From Roseiarcus sp963774195 (GTDB lineage: Bacteria > Pseudomonadota > Alphaproteobacteria > Rhizobiales > Beijerinckiaceae), in NCBI GenBank assembly GCA_963774195.1, contig CAVZDY010000004.1, positions 682,001 through 746,000 on the forward strand: a stretch of 64,000 bases of DNA, read 5' to 3'. The notes below the pieces were generated by a model, which ran no database searches, had not been told where the DNA came from, and saw only the letters and a program-made list of their open reading frames with translations. Shown in pieces: positions 25,760-33,996 of the stretch. Every line of letters starts with the position of its first letter. Position 1 is the stretch's first letter. A program made the position numbers and the translations under genes.

Positions 25760-26747
25760 GAGCTTCGAGGAAGCGGCGGCGCCACCGCGAATGGGCCTCG
25801 GCGCGCCGGCGACGAGACCAGACAAACGACTGGGCGAGATGGTTGATCTCTTTGGCGACTTTGAGCGCGCCGGGCGGGTCTTCGGAAATGCGCGGGATGG
25901 CGTGCATGACCTTGAGCGGCATCGGGAACGGTCGGTTCTCGGCGGCCGGCTGAGCGTAGAAGATGGAATGGGAGACATAGGCACCGGTAGGACCGACTTC
26001 CGACCTGGGCCGAACAGCGCGCGCCATTCCGGCGAAGGGAAGGTCTCGGGGTCGATCGCCACCTTCCTGACCGCTTCGCTAATCATAGCCTTGGCCTGAT
26101 CCTCGCGGACATGCCCGTCGCCGGGAGGCCAAAGCGCGTCGTGGTCGATCACATTCTTCACGTTGATGACCACCATGCCATGGTCCGCCGGCGGTCGCTC
26201 GATCTGCTCGCACCCTTTCCTAATGTTGTCGAACACCGTCTGCGGCACGGCGGAATGAAGCGTCTTGATCGCCAGCGCCCAGCGCTTGCGGCGATACGTG
26301 AACAGGATGTCAGGGTTCGTGCCGCCCGAGGAAGTGACCGGATCGTCCACCTCCACGTCGGTCGCGAACCGCATCACCAACGCGCCGAGCTAGAGGTCGA
26401 TCATCCTGTTGGCGATCGCGTCCAGGACGGAACTCCACCAATTCTGCACGATGCTGCCGTCGCACGACGATTTCAGATGCGCGATTAGCTTATGGAAATC
26501 GGGATGGTTCCGGACAGCCAAGATTTTCGCCGAAGTCGATGAACCCTGCCGCGCTCCGGAATAAGGGGCGGGCGTCAACACCGGCAGGCCGCTTGGACGG
26601 ATCCTGCCACATGTCGACGATCGCGGTGATCGCCAATGCGTCCGCCTCGGTCGCAGAACCGCGCTTCACGTCGATTCCAAGTTCGTAAAGGAGTCCGATG
26701 AACTCGTCGGCTACCTTCTTCGCGAGATCAAAGTTCACCCAGGCCAT
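25760..26747 (-). pseudogene. Broken hypothetical gene, downstream member of a cassette
   Basis: From ATG 26747 (MAWVNFDLAKKVADEFIGLL) the product can be followed through four pieces: to about 26520, where one extra G (26518-26519) shifts the frame into AVRNHPDFHKLIAHL; to a TAG after MIDL near 26390; on to MRFATDVEVDD and TNPDILFTYRRKRWALAIK; and after a one-base deletion near 25992 into GAYVSHSIFYAQPAAE. The D-x(n)-AIK stretch may recall a PD-(D/E)xK nuclease core, but that is weak. The whole was about 320 residues. No family is recognised. Confidence 0.55.
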
Positions 26748-26758
26748 CCCGTCTCCGA

Positions 26759-27150
26759 TCAGTTTGCCGCGATCTTGGCGATTGCGCGCCCCGATGCTTG
26801 CTGGTTAGCCCGCCATTCCGATGTGAGCACGCCGACCTGATCGCGCAACTTTGCCGCGGGTGCGGTCGAGCGCAACCGGGTCGGTGTTCGCCGATAGGTT
26901 CGTGCGGTCGTTCCGCCGGAGGAAGTACGCGAGGCGTTCGATGTTCGCCCCCGACGGATGGCGCAATCCTTCGAGCACCTGCTTGGCATCCAGTCGACCG
27001 AGCCGGACCATTTCGCGCACGCCGTCGGCGGCCTTCGGCCCGAGCGGAATTCAGACCGCATGGTGCAGAGCGTCCGCCTCCGACGCGAGATGATCGTGCA
27101 CATGGCCCGCAGAATCGGCGTCGCGATCATCGACGGCTGCCCCGTGCGAA
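26759..27150 (-). pseudogene. Broken hypothetical gene, upstream member of a cassette
   Basis: The pieces are DRDADSAGHVHDHLASEADALH, a stop, VREMVRLGRLDAKQVLEGLRH, ERLAYFLRRNDRTNL, and after one extra C in a CCC run (26858-26860) LRDQVGVLTSEWRANQ, ending at 26759. It lies 11 bases ahead of the broken gene at 26747, so the two formed an operon. Role unknown. Confidence 0.45.
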
Positions 27151-27656
27151 GGACTTGGCTGCCGCAAGCACATCCGCGTCCGGCCGTCCGGCGCGGACGC
27201 CTGCGCGCGGCGATCAGGGCGTTGCTTGCCTGCTGGCGCCGGGCGTGATGCCGACCAGCACCACGCGGGCACTCGTCACGACATGGTCGAAGGGCGCTAC
27301 GAGACGCCGAGCGTCGGACCGGATGTGATCTCGGCCTCGCTGGCGGCGGCGATCGCCGGCTTGAATCTTGAGAAGAGCGAGGTCACTCGCTCGACCGCGA
27401 AAACGATTCCTGAAGCCGTCCGGAAGGGAGCAGGTACTGAACGGGGTGCAGGTGGCGAAGGAAGCGGGCCGCTAGGGCGGATTCTACTGCGGCTCCCAAC
27501 GGCGATGGCTCTCTCGGCAAGTTCGTCCTCTCCCCTATCGCGGCGAGTCGCCGTTAAATCGAGGGAGACACAAAGACCCAGATTTCAAATGGCTTCTTCC
27601 GCCTCTGTCGGTGCCGCGGTCGGTTCATTTGCTGCTGATGGCGCTCCGGCGCGAAC

Positions 27657-27745
27657 TGTCCGGAATCTCCGGACAAAGTTGTCCGGACTTTTCGGACAAG
27701 ACTGTTCGGACTTCCCGGACAAAGAACGTCCGAGATATCCGAACA
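27657..27745. promoter_or_regulatory. Array of four 19-bp palindromes
   Basis: Units are TGTCCGGAATCTCCGGACA (27657-27675), TGTCCGGACTTTTCGGACA (27680-27698), TGTTCGGACTTCCCGGACA (27703-27721) and CGTCCGAGATATCCGAACA (27727-27745). Starts are 23, 23 and 24 bases apart. Each is an inverted repeat of about TGTCCGGA with a 3-base centre. The array lies 51 bases before the GTG of the HTH gene at 27797. Confidence 0.85.
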
Positions 27746-27796
27746 GTTTGGAAAGCAGTTCCGCTACACAATCGGGCGTCCTACGAGGTCATCTCC

Positions 27797-28126
27797 GTGC
27801 CGCCCATTCCGGCTTCCGTCACGATCCGCGACCTACATCTCGCATGCCTGCTGCTCGAAGAGGTGCAGCGGGCCGGCTCCGGTGCCTATCGCCGCGCCGC
27901 GGCGGTGGCCGGCGTTCGCCTCTCGCTGATCGGCGAATCGCTTGACCGGGTCGAGGCCGTTCTCGGTCATCGGCTGCTCCAGACAGGTCCGGCGGGGCGC
28001 CGAAGATCCGTCCTTACCGCCGTCGGCGACCAATTCCGGTGCAGCGCGCCGCAGGTGGTGGCCGCCTGGGACCAGGCCGTGGCGCACGTCACGGAGATGG
28101 TCGCCCTGGAAAGGATGGAATTTTGA
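27797..28126 (+). CDS. LysR-type HTH domain protein without effector domain
   Basis: A 109-residue protein from GTG 27797, with GAGG 8 bases upstream. It reads TIRDLHLACLLLEEVQRAGSG, then AVAGVRLSLIGESLDRVEAVLGHRLLQTGP and RRSVLTAVGDQF, the winged HTH of LysR regulators (core helix plus wing). The normal 200-residue substrate-binding domain is absent. A stand-alone DNA binder right after four tandem palindromes suggests that it binds them, which is an inference. Confidence 0.6.
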   Translation: MPPIPASVTIRDLHLACLLLEEVQRAGSGAYRRAAAVAGVRLSLIGESLDRVEAVLGHRLLQTGPAGRRRSVLTAVGDQFRCSAPQVVAAWDQAVAHVTEMVALERMEF

Positions 28127-28311
28127 ATTCTTGGACGTGGCTGAGAGGCATTCCTGTTCGACACGTGTTCCCGCGCAACGCCGCGGAATTCCGCCGATTG
28201 GGACTGGCGCTCCCCCCGGGTGCACGGTATGGGTACACAACGACCGGGGCAGACGATGGAAAGCGCCCGGTTTTGCTGGGGTTTCCCCGAGGTCGGCGAG
28301 AGGATCGACAA

Positions 28312-28330
28312 ATCCCTCCCTCTCCGCCAA
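28312..28330 (+). repeat. attL-like 19-bp direct repeat (tRNA-Ser 3' end)
   Basis: ATCCCTCCCTCTCCGCCAA is identical to 53784-53802. The first 18 bases match the 3' end of many tRNA-Ser genes (T-arm and acceptor stem, CCA included). The bases to the left only partly resemble a tRNA, so no complete tRNA gene is here. The integrase at 28428 starts about 100 bases to the right. Confidence 0.75.
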
Positions 28331-28427
28331 GCACCCCTGAAACCGCCGGAAAGCCGCAGAATCGGGGCCTTTAAGGATCCGTTGGTAGCGCCGCTGCTAC
28401 AATCGGGTTCTACACATGGTCCTCCGC

Positions 28428-30011
28428 ATGGCGCGCCCGCAGCTACACCCGACGACCCATTTCTATTACTTCCGCATGCGGGTGCCGGACGACATCCGCC
28501 CGTTCGTCCACAAGACGGAAATCACCCGTTCGCTGCGCACCAAGGACCCGGCGGAAGCGGCGTTTCGGCATCGCAAGATCGCGGCGGAGATCGCCGCGCA
28601 GTGGGAAGGATTCCGCCGCGGCGTCCAGGAGCTGTCGCACAAGCAGATGGTCGCGCTCGCCGGCCAGCTCTACCGGGAGATGATCGCCGCGCATGAGAAG
28701 GATCCGGGCCCAGCCGAGGACTGGAAGAAGAAGCTGGAATCCGACGACTACGCGATCCGCGTCTCGAAGACCCGACGCGGCGCCCTTCTGGCGCGCTTCA
28801 TCGAGCCGACCTCCGACTTCCTCGATCGGCGCGGCATTCGGCTGAGCCCCGAAGGCGAGGGCAAGTTCCTCAGGGCGGTCGCCGACGCCGTCGTTCAAGG
28901 CGACGAGCACCTGCTTCGGAACGCCCAGGGCGACTATTCCGCCGACCCGAGAGCGGCAAGATTCCCCGAGTTCAATGCTCTGGAGGAAACCATCGCCGGC
29001 AAGAGCCTTGTGGCGATGTACGACGACTACGCGGAGCAGATGAAGCATGCCCCCGGCACGATCAAGCGCTGGCGGCCCAAGATCAGGGAATTCGAGGAGT
29101 TCATCGCCCCGAAGGCCTGGCATCTCGCGACGCGCAAGGACGCGATCGCGTGGCAAGACGAATTGCTCAAGCCGACCCAGCCGGCGAAATCGGGCAAGCC
29201 CGCCACGCCGATTAAGCCGATCACTTTGCGCGACGTGCACTTCGCGGCCAACAAGGCGCTCTACGGCTGGCTGGAGGAGCGCGAATGGTGCAAGAACCCG
29301 TTCAAGGACCTGCGGGTGCGCATGCCGAAATACGAGGAGGAGCTTCGCGACAAGGAACTGAGCGAGGACGAAGCGCGGAAGATTCTGCGCGCCGCCCTGG
29401 AGCCGCCGCCGGAACGGCTCACGCAAGCCTATCGGGACGCGTTCCGCTGGGTGCCCTGGATTTGCGCCTACACCGGCGCGCGCGTGAACGAGATCACCCA
29501 GCTCCGAAAACAAGACGTCCGCGAAGTTGAGGGCGTCTGGGTCTTCCACATCACGCCGGAAGCCGGCGCGGTGAAAACAGGCGGCTTCCGGGACGTGCCG
29601 ATCCATCCGCATCTGGTCGAAATGGGCGTTCTGACCTTCGTCAACGACCATCGCGCCGGGCCGCTCTTCTACAACCCCGCACGGACGCGCAAGGGAACCG
29701 CCGCCAACCCGCCTTACAAGAAGGTCGGCGGACGCATCGCCGCCTGGGTGCGCAAGCTCGGGGTCGACGATCCCGGCGTGGCCCCCAACCACGGCTGGCG
29801 CCATCGCATGTCGAGCATCCTGATCGCGCTGCGCGCGCGAAAGGTGGAGGTCGACGCCATCCTCGGCCACAAGGGGCCGCGCTACGGCAAGGTCAAACTT
29901 GCGACGAAACGGGACCTGATCGAAAGCGTCCCGCGCTTCGAGGTCGATCCCGCCGCCGCCCCGAAGCCGGCGCGCCGCAGGAAGGCCAAGACGCTCGAAC
30001 CGGCGGGGTGA
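28428..30011 (+). CDS. Tyrosine recombinase, DUF6538 type
   Basis: A 527-residue integrase. The N-terminal 60 residues (YYFRMRVPDDIRPFV, then TRSLRTKDPAEAAFR) are the DUF6538-type arm-binding region of alphaproteobacterial integrases. The catalytic residues are Arg 352 (TGARVNE), His 455 and Arg 458 in HGWRH, and Tyr 486 in GPRYGKV. I chose ATG 28428 (MARPQLH); an ATG at 28416 gives four more residues. It lies just inside the left repeat and probably integrates the 25.5-kb element at a tRNA-Ser gene. Confidence 0.85.
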   Translation: MARPQLHPTTHFYYFRMRVPDDIRPFVHKTEITRSLRTKDPAEAAFRHRKIAAEIAAQWEGFRRGVQELSHKQMVALAGQLYREMIAAHEKDPGPAEDWKKKLESDDYAIRVSKTRRGALLARFIEPTSDFLDRRGIRLSPEGEGKFLRAVADAVVQGDEHLLRNAQGDYSADPRAARFPEFNALEETIAGKSLVAMYDDYAEQMKHAPGTIKRWRPKIREFEEFIAPKAWHLATRKDAIAWQDELLKPTQPAKSGKPATPIKPITLRDVHFAANKALYGWLEEREWCKNPFKDLRVRMPKYEEELRDKELSEDEARKILRAALEPPPERLTQAYRDAFRWVPWICAYTGARVNEITQLRKQDVREVEGVWVFHITPEAGAVKTGGFRDVPIHPHLVEMGVLTFVNDHRAGPLFYNPARTRKGTAANPPYKKVGGRIAAWVRKLGVDDPGVAPNHGWRHRMSSILIALRARKVEVDAILGHKGPRYGKVKLATKRDLIESVPRFEVDPAAAPKPARRRKAKTLEPAG

Positions 30012-30452
30012 CGGTTGCGCGGGCGTGAAGGCCGCGAGCGCGTCGGCCTCGATCGCATTCGGCAGCAGCCGCGCGAGGCGCGCTTGACAGGACTCGAAGT
30101 CGGGCGTTGCGCGGTTCTCCGCCCCGATTCTGGCGCCGGACCCCGCAAGGAACACGCGGAGTCGGCGCCGCGAAGGGAATCTCCCGCGCCCTTGTGAGAC
30201 GTGGCGACAGCCGTCAGTCCTTGAGCCGGGACGGCGTCGCCATCACGAACGCGCAGCCGAACTCGATTTGCTCATGGCCGTTGATGGCTTCCCCAGCATC
30301 GCGGACCTCCGCGCAGCGGGCTCGACGCACTTTCACTCAAGTAAAGCCAGAACCCGGCTGAAAAGGCATACTTGTCGGCGACTGACAGCTGCGCTTTTTG
30401 AAAGCGATCTGCTTTGGCAAGCGCCCCAAAATCTCAATGAAGGCGGAGCCCC
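30012..30452. other. Gap between integrase and DUF3089 gene
   Basis: No supported gene on either strand. Frames across it are short or antisense extensions of the integrase. Confidence 0.4.
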
Positions 30453-31706
30453 TCAATCCTTCTTGGCTTTCTCAAGGTAGGCGCGCGTCTCGTCCCCGAC
30501 GACGGCGAGCAGATTGCCCATCGTCAGATTGACGTCGATGGGGTGCAGCCCCCAATCGGGCAGAATCTTACCGGAGGCGCCGATCAAGTCGCCTGTGACG
30601 TCGCCGGCGCGATGGCCGTCCTTCGAGGGGGCACGGCTCACCGCGAGATATACGACCTTGCCGTCGTCGACGCAGGTTGCGCTCAACAGGCCCGGCGCCT
30701 TGACGAATGGAGTCTCGATCGGGTGCGATGGGGTTGTCCATTCGAACGGCGCCTTGGCTTCCGCCATTATTGTTGCGCCCGACGCCGAGAGGTAGGCGTC
30801 GAGCGCCGCCGCGCCGCCCTCCAACGCAGCCGGATTGGCGCAAACCGTGTGCGAGCCTTCCGGCGCCTTCTCGAACAAGGTGTTCGCAGCCGGCGGGGCC
30901 TCGGCGCGGAACGACGAGAACCCGATCACGCAGCCGATTTCCGCGTTCGCACGGCAAACGGGGGTATGAGGGAACGCGAGTGGTGTTGCGGCGTCCCGCT
31001 TGACCGCCAGGCCCCCGAGCCCCACGCCTATCAAAAGCGCGGAAACCATTTGAGCTTGGATCGGTTTGCCGTCGATCTCCTCCCGAACGAGCCTGGCCAG
31101 GACGCCCGCGCCCTGGCTGTGGCCCACCAAAACGAATCCCCGCCCATGATTGTCATTCGCGAGATAGGTTTTCCACGCCGCGAGTACGTCGTCGTAGGGG
31201 AGGTCGCGGCTCATCGGTAACGGTTTGCCGGAAAAGAAGGACACCACGCCGGGGATCGTGATCTGCCGATAGACCGGCGCGAAAACGCGGCAGCGGGCGC
31301 TGAAGCGGGCGAACTGCTGCACGACCGTGCGGGTGAGATCGGCGTAGATAGCAAAATCGGCGTTGCCGGTCGGTTCTCGCGACACGGTGGGATATACATA
31401 GAAGCAGTCGATCGGCGCGTCGGGATCGGCGCGGAACGCCTCTCGCGTCATGGAGCCATCCTCTGCGATGATTGTCGCGTCGAGATTGACGGCGCAGGCG
31501 TCGGCCCGACCGGGGCGGCACAACCACAGCACGGGGTCGGCGTAGTCCGCCGGGGGCGTTGCCGCGGTCGCGGAAGCTGCGGTCTGCGCGAGGGCTCCGT
31601 GGGGCGCGCAAAAGCTGAAGAGCAAGGCCAGAACGCCCGCCACCGGCGCTGACAGGCGCGAGGGTCGAGTAAGTTTCGGACGTGGAACAATGGAAGCGTT
31701 TGTCAC
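30453..31706 (-). CDS. DUF3089 alpha/beta-hydrolase (lipase-like), exported
   Basis: A 417-residue protein with a long signal region (hydrophobic PVAGVLALLFSFCAPHGALA). CFYVYPTVSREPTGNADF and ARFSARCRVFAPVYRQIT match DUF3089, and VLVGHSQGAG is the nucleophile elbow with the catalytic Ser. A GCxIGFSSFR segment follows. It should be periplasmic or secreted and hydrolyse an ester. The ABC substrate-binding gene lies upstream on the same strand, with a 142-bp gap. Confidence 0.8.
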   Translation of the reverse strand: MTNASIVPRPKLTRPSRLSAPVAGVLALLFSFCAPHGALAQTAASATAATPPADYADPVLWLCRPGRADACAVNLDATIIAEDGSMTREAFRADPDAPIDCFYVYPTVSREPTGNADFAIYADLTRTVVQQFARFSARCRVFAPVYRQITIPGVVSFFSGKPLPMSRDLPYDDVLAAWKTYLANDNHGRGFVLVGHSQGAGVLARLVREEIDGKPIQAQMVSALLIGVGLGGLAVKRDAATPLAFPHTPVCRANAEIGCVIGFSSFRAEAPPAANTLFEKAPEGSHTVCANPAALEGGAAALDAYLSASGATIMAEAKAPFEWTTPSHPIETPFVKAPGLLSATCVDDGKVVYLAVSRAPSKDGHRAGDVTGDLIGASGKILPDWGLHPIDVNLTMGNLLAVVGDETRAYLEKAKKD

Positions 31707-31848
31707 GACAGTTCCTCCCCTGCGGCGGCACCGCCACGTGAGTGTAAATCGGCGCGGAGTCCGAGCGCCGATCGGCGCGCAAAGCCTCTGACGAAAATGG
31801 TTTGAGCGGGGTCGACATGTGGCACCATTTCACAGCGAAAACGTTCGG

Positions 31849-33060
31849 TCAGTCGCTGATGACGTCACCGAATTGCTCCCAACTCTCGCCGTTGAAGGTG
31901 GCGAGTTGCATCTGGCGGATCGGGAAATAGTTGTCGGGGGAGGTGTTGACTCTGATGCCCGGCAGCAGCATCGGCAATTCGAGTTCCTTTATGTTCGCCG
32001 CCTGTCGCATGATGTTTTCGCGCGACAGGTCGCTGCCGCACTGCTTCAAAACCCACGTCAGCATTATCGATGCGCCGTACGCTACGACCGCATTTAGGTC
32101 AGTAAGTTCAGCAGGCGTCAGGTATTTCGCCACGAACGCCGCCCATTCCTTGTAGCCAGAATCGTCCTTCCAGCGCGCGTCGGTCGGGTCTTTCCCGAAA
32201 CTGCCGACGATCAGGCCTTTGGACTTGTCAAGACCCGCTGGCTTCAGGGTCGCTGTGATCGAACTCGAAGCGTAGGTCATATAGCGCGCTGGCGTCCAGC
32301 CGATGTCATACGCCTTGCGGATCGTTTGTGCAGCGGCTTTGGGCGTCGCGGCGATAATCAGCATGTCCGCACCGGATTCCTGCAAGGTGACGACCTCCGA
32401 GTCCACCGTCGGCGCCGAAACCTCGTAGGAGACTTCCTTGACCAGCTTCGCGGCGTGATCGGCACCGAGGCCGTCCCGGATTCCGATCAGATAGTCCCGC
32501 CCCAGGTCGTCGTTCTGATAGAGAATCCCGATCTTCGCGTCGGGTCTTGTTTTGAGAATATGCTTGGCGAAGACGTGCGCCTCCGTCCGATAGTTCGGAA
32601 TGTTGCCAATTGTCCACGGATAGTGTTGCGGGTCGCCAAACATGCTGGCGCCAGTGGAGATGAATAACTGCGGCACCTTGCTGTCGTTGAGATAAGAGCG
32701 GATCGCGGCGTTGGTTGGCGTGCCCAAGCTGCCAAAAATGAAGGCGACATGTTCTTGCTCGACGAGACGGCGAGTTTGTTCGACGGTCTTTGGGGGGCTG
32801 TACCCATCGTCCACGCTGATGAGGTCGAGCTTGCGCCCGTTGATCCCGCCCATTTCGTTGATCATCTTGAAATAGGCCGCTTCCGTCCTCCCCAAAGCGC
32901 CATAGGCCGAGGCCGGTCCGCTGTAGGGCATGGTCTGGCCGATCTTGATCTCGCTGTCGGTGACGCCGGGCGCGTTGGCAGCTCGAACGGTCCGGACACC
33001 CGAAGCCAGATACGCGCCAAGGGCCGCACTTGATTGCAGGAATAAGCGACGCGACAGCAT
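31849..33060 (-). CDS. ABC transporter substrate-binding protein, branched-chain amino acid (LivK) type
   Basis: A 403-residue periplasmic binding protein. The start MLSRRLFLQSSAALGAYLASG is Tat-like (twin Arg). The body shows type I periplasmic-binding features: EIKIGQTMPYSGPASAYG, NGRKLDLISVDDGYSPPKTV and VAFIFGSLGTPTN, and ends in MLLPGIRVNTSPDNYFPIRQM. It would capture an amino acid, amide or aromatic acid for an import system, but no permease or ATPase gene is adjacent, so it is an orphan component. Confidence 0.85.
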   Translation of the reverse strand: MLSRRLFLQSSAALGAYLASGVRTVRAANAPGVTDSEIKIGQTMPYSGPASAYGALGRTEAAYFKMINEMGGINGRKLDLISVDDGYSPPKTVEQTRRLVEQEHVAFIFGSLGTPTNAAIRSYLNDSKVPQLFISTGASMFGDPQHYPWTIGNIPNYRTEAHVFAKHILKTRPDAKIGILYQNDDLGRDYLIGIRDGLGADHAAKLVKEVSYEVSAPTVDSEVVTLQESGADMLIIAATPKAAAQTIRKAYDIGWTPARYMTYASSSITATLKPAGLDKSKGLIVGSFGKDPTDARWKDDSGYKEWAAFVAKYLTPAELTDLNAVVAYGASIMLTWVLKQCGSDLSRENIMRQAANIKELELPMLLPGIRVNTSPDNYFPIRQMQLATFNGESWEQFGDVISD

Positions 33061-33364
33061 AGCTTTCCTCCCTCATGTGTACGAAAGCGACACCTCCTAG
33101 ACGTCAAGTGTAATTGATGTTATTAAGCGTTCTTGGTGAATAGACGGCGGATGTCGGAAGTTTTTCTTCTATTTATAGGTACTGCCGAATTTTTTATTGT
33201 AGGCCGCCGCTCGAAGGCCTACATCGCTGAGTATGAACATCCCTACCGGGGACTTGTTATTCGGCGCGCCAATTGACGCTCCCGCGTCGGCGCTGAAACA
33301 CACGGACGCCATACTCCGACGCTGACGACAGTTTGTGCTGGGAGGCGCAACAGGAGGAACGGCC
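33061..33364. other. Intergenic region between divergent genes
   Basis: AT-rich compared with its surroundings, probably with promoters for both directions. CGGCGCTGAAACA at 33288-33300 matches the terminal repeat of the small element at 43201. Confidence 0.45.
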
Positions 33365-33772
33365 ATGAGTGCAACATCGTCGGAAGAGCAAGGCAATCTC
33401 GACGTCGTGCGGCGCGCCTTCGAGGCTTTCCAGGCCGGGGATGGCGAAGCGCTGATGAAGACCTTCGCGACCAATGCGCATTATCATCTCGCGCCAGCGG
33501 GAAAGTTCACTGGCGACTACCAGGGCGTCCAGGCCATCATGGAGTTCTTCGCTCAGGTCGCCCGCGAGTTTGACGGGACGTTCCGCGTGGCTCCGATGGA
33601 AATGGCGGCGACCGGCAATCGCGTGTTCGTGCTCTTCGGAACGAGCGGGAAGCACGGCGGAAAGACACTGGACAGCAGCGAAGTGGGCGTTTTCACTGTA
33701 GCCGATGGCGTGGTGACGGATGCAATGCTCTGCCCGAGTGATTATCCGGCTGAAGCTGCGTTCTGGTCGTAG
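33365..33772 (+). CDS. SnoaL/NTF2-like protein
   Basis: A 135-residue single-domain protein from ATG 33365, with AGGAGG 8 bases upstream. NLDVVRRAFEAFQAGDGEALMKTF begins the cone-shaped NTF2-like fold, and FTGDYQGVQAIMEFFAQV and GVFTVADGVVTDA follow the SnoaL-like order. Members act as small-molecule isomerases or have no known activity. It is convergent with nothing nearby and follows the divergent ABC gene. Confidence 0.75.
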   Translation: MSATSSEEQGNLDVVRRAFEAFQAGDGEALMKTFATNAHYHLAPAGKFTGDYQGVQAIMEFFAQVAREFDGTFRVAPMEMAATGNRVFVLFGTSGKHGGKTLDSSEVGVFTVADGVVTDAMLCPSDYPAEAAFWS

Positions 33773-33996
33773 TTAGAGACCGGTCAGCTTAGTCGCCGAA
33801 CGGCGCGAGACGGGTCGATGAAGCGCGCGCGTCGTTCGGCGAAGACCGTGGCCCGGAGGTGAGGCGGACGTGAAGCGATCCTGCTGGCCGACTGGACCAC
33901 CGACAGCGGTGCGCCGTCGCACTGCGTAGAGCGCCCGCTATCGGACAGCTTAGTTCGCTGGGAACATGATCCGGCCAAGCCTGCTAGGAGGTGAGC

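Noticed and set aside
27657..27745. CRISPR array
   Set aside because: The units are palindromes of 19 bp with 4-5 base spacers, far too short for spacers, and no cas genes are near.
28250..28330. Complete tRNA-Ser gene at the left repeat
   Set aside because: Only the last 18-20 bases match; the anticodon arm and 5' acceptor strand are absent.
28443..30155. Antisense frame of 570 codons over the second integrase
   Set aside because: It is a shadow of the integrase gene in high-GC DNA.
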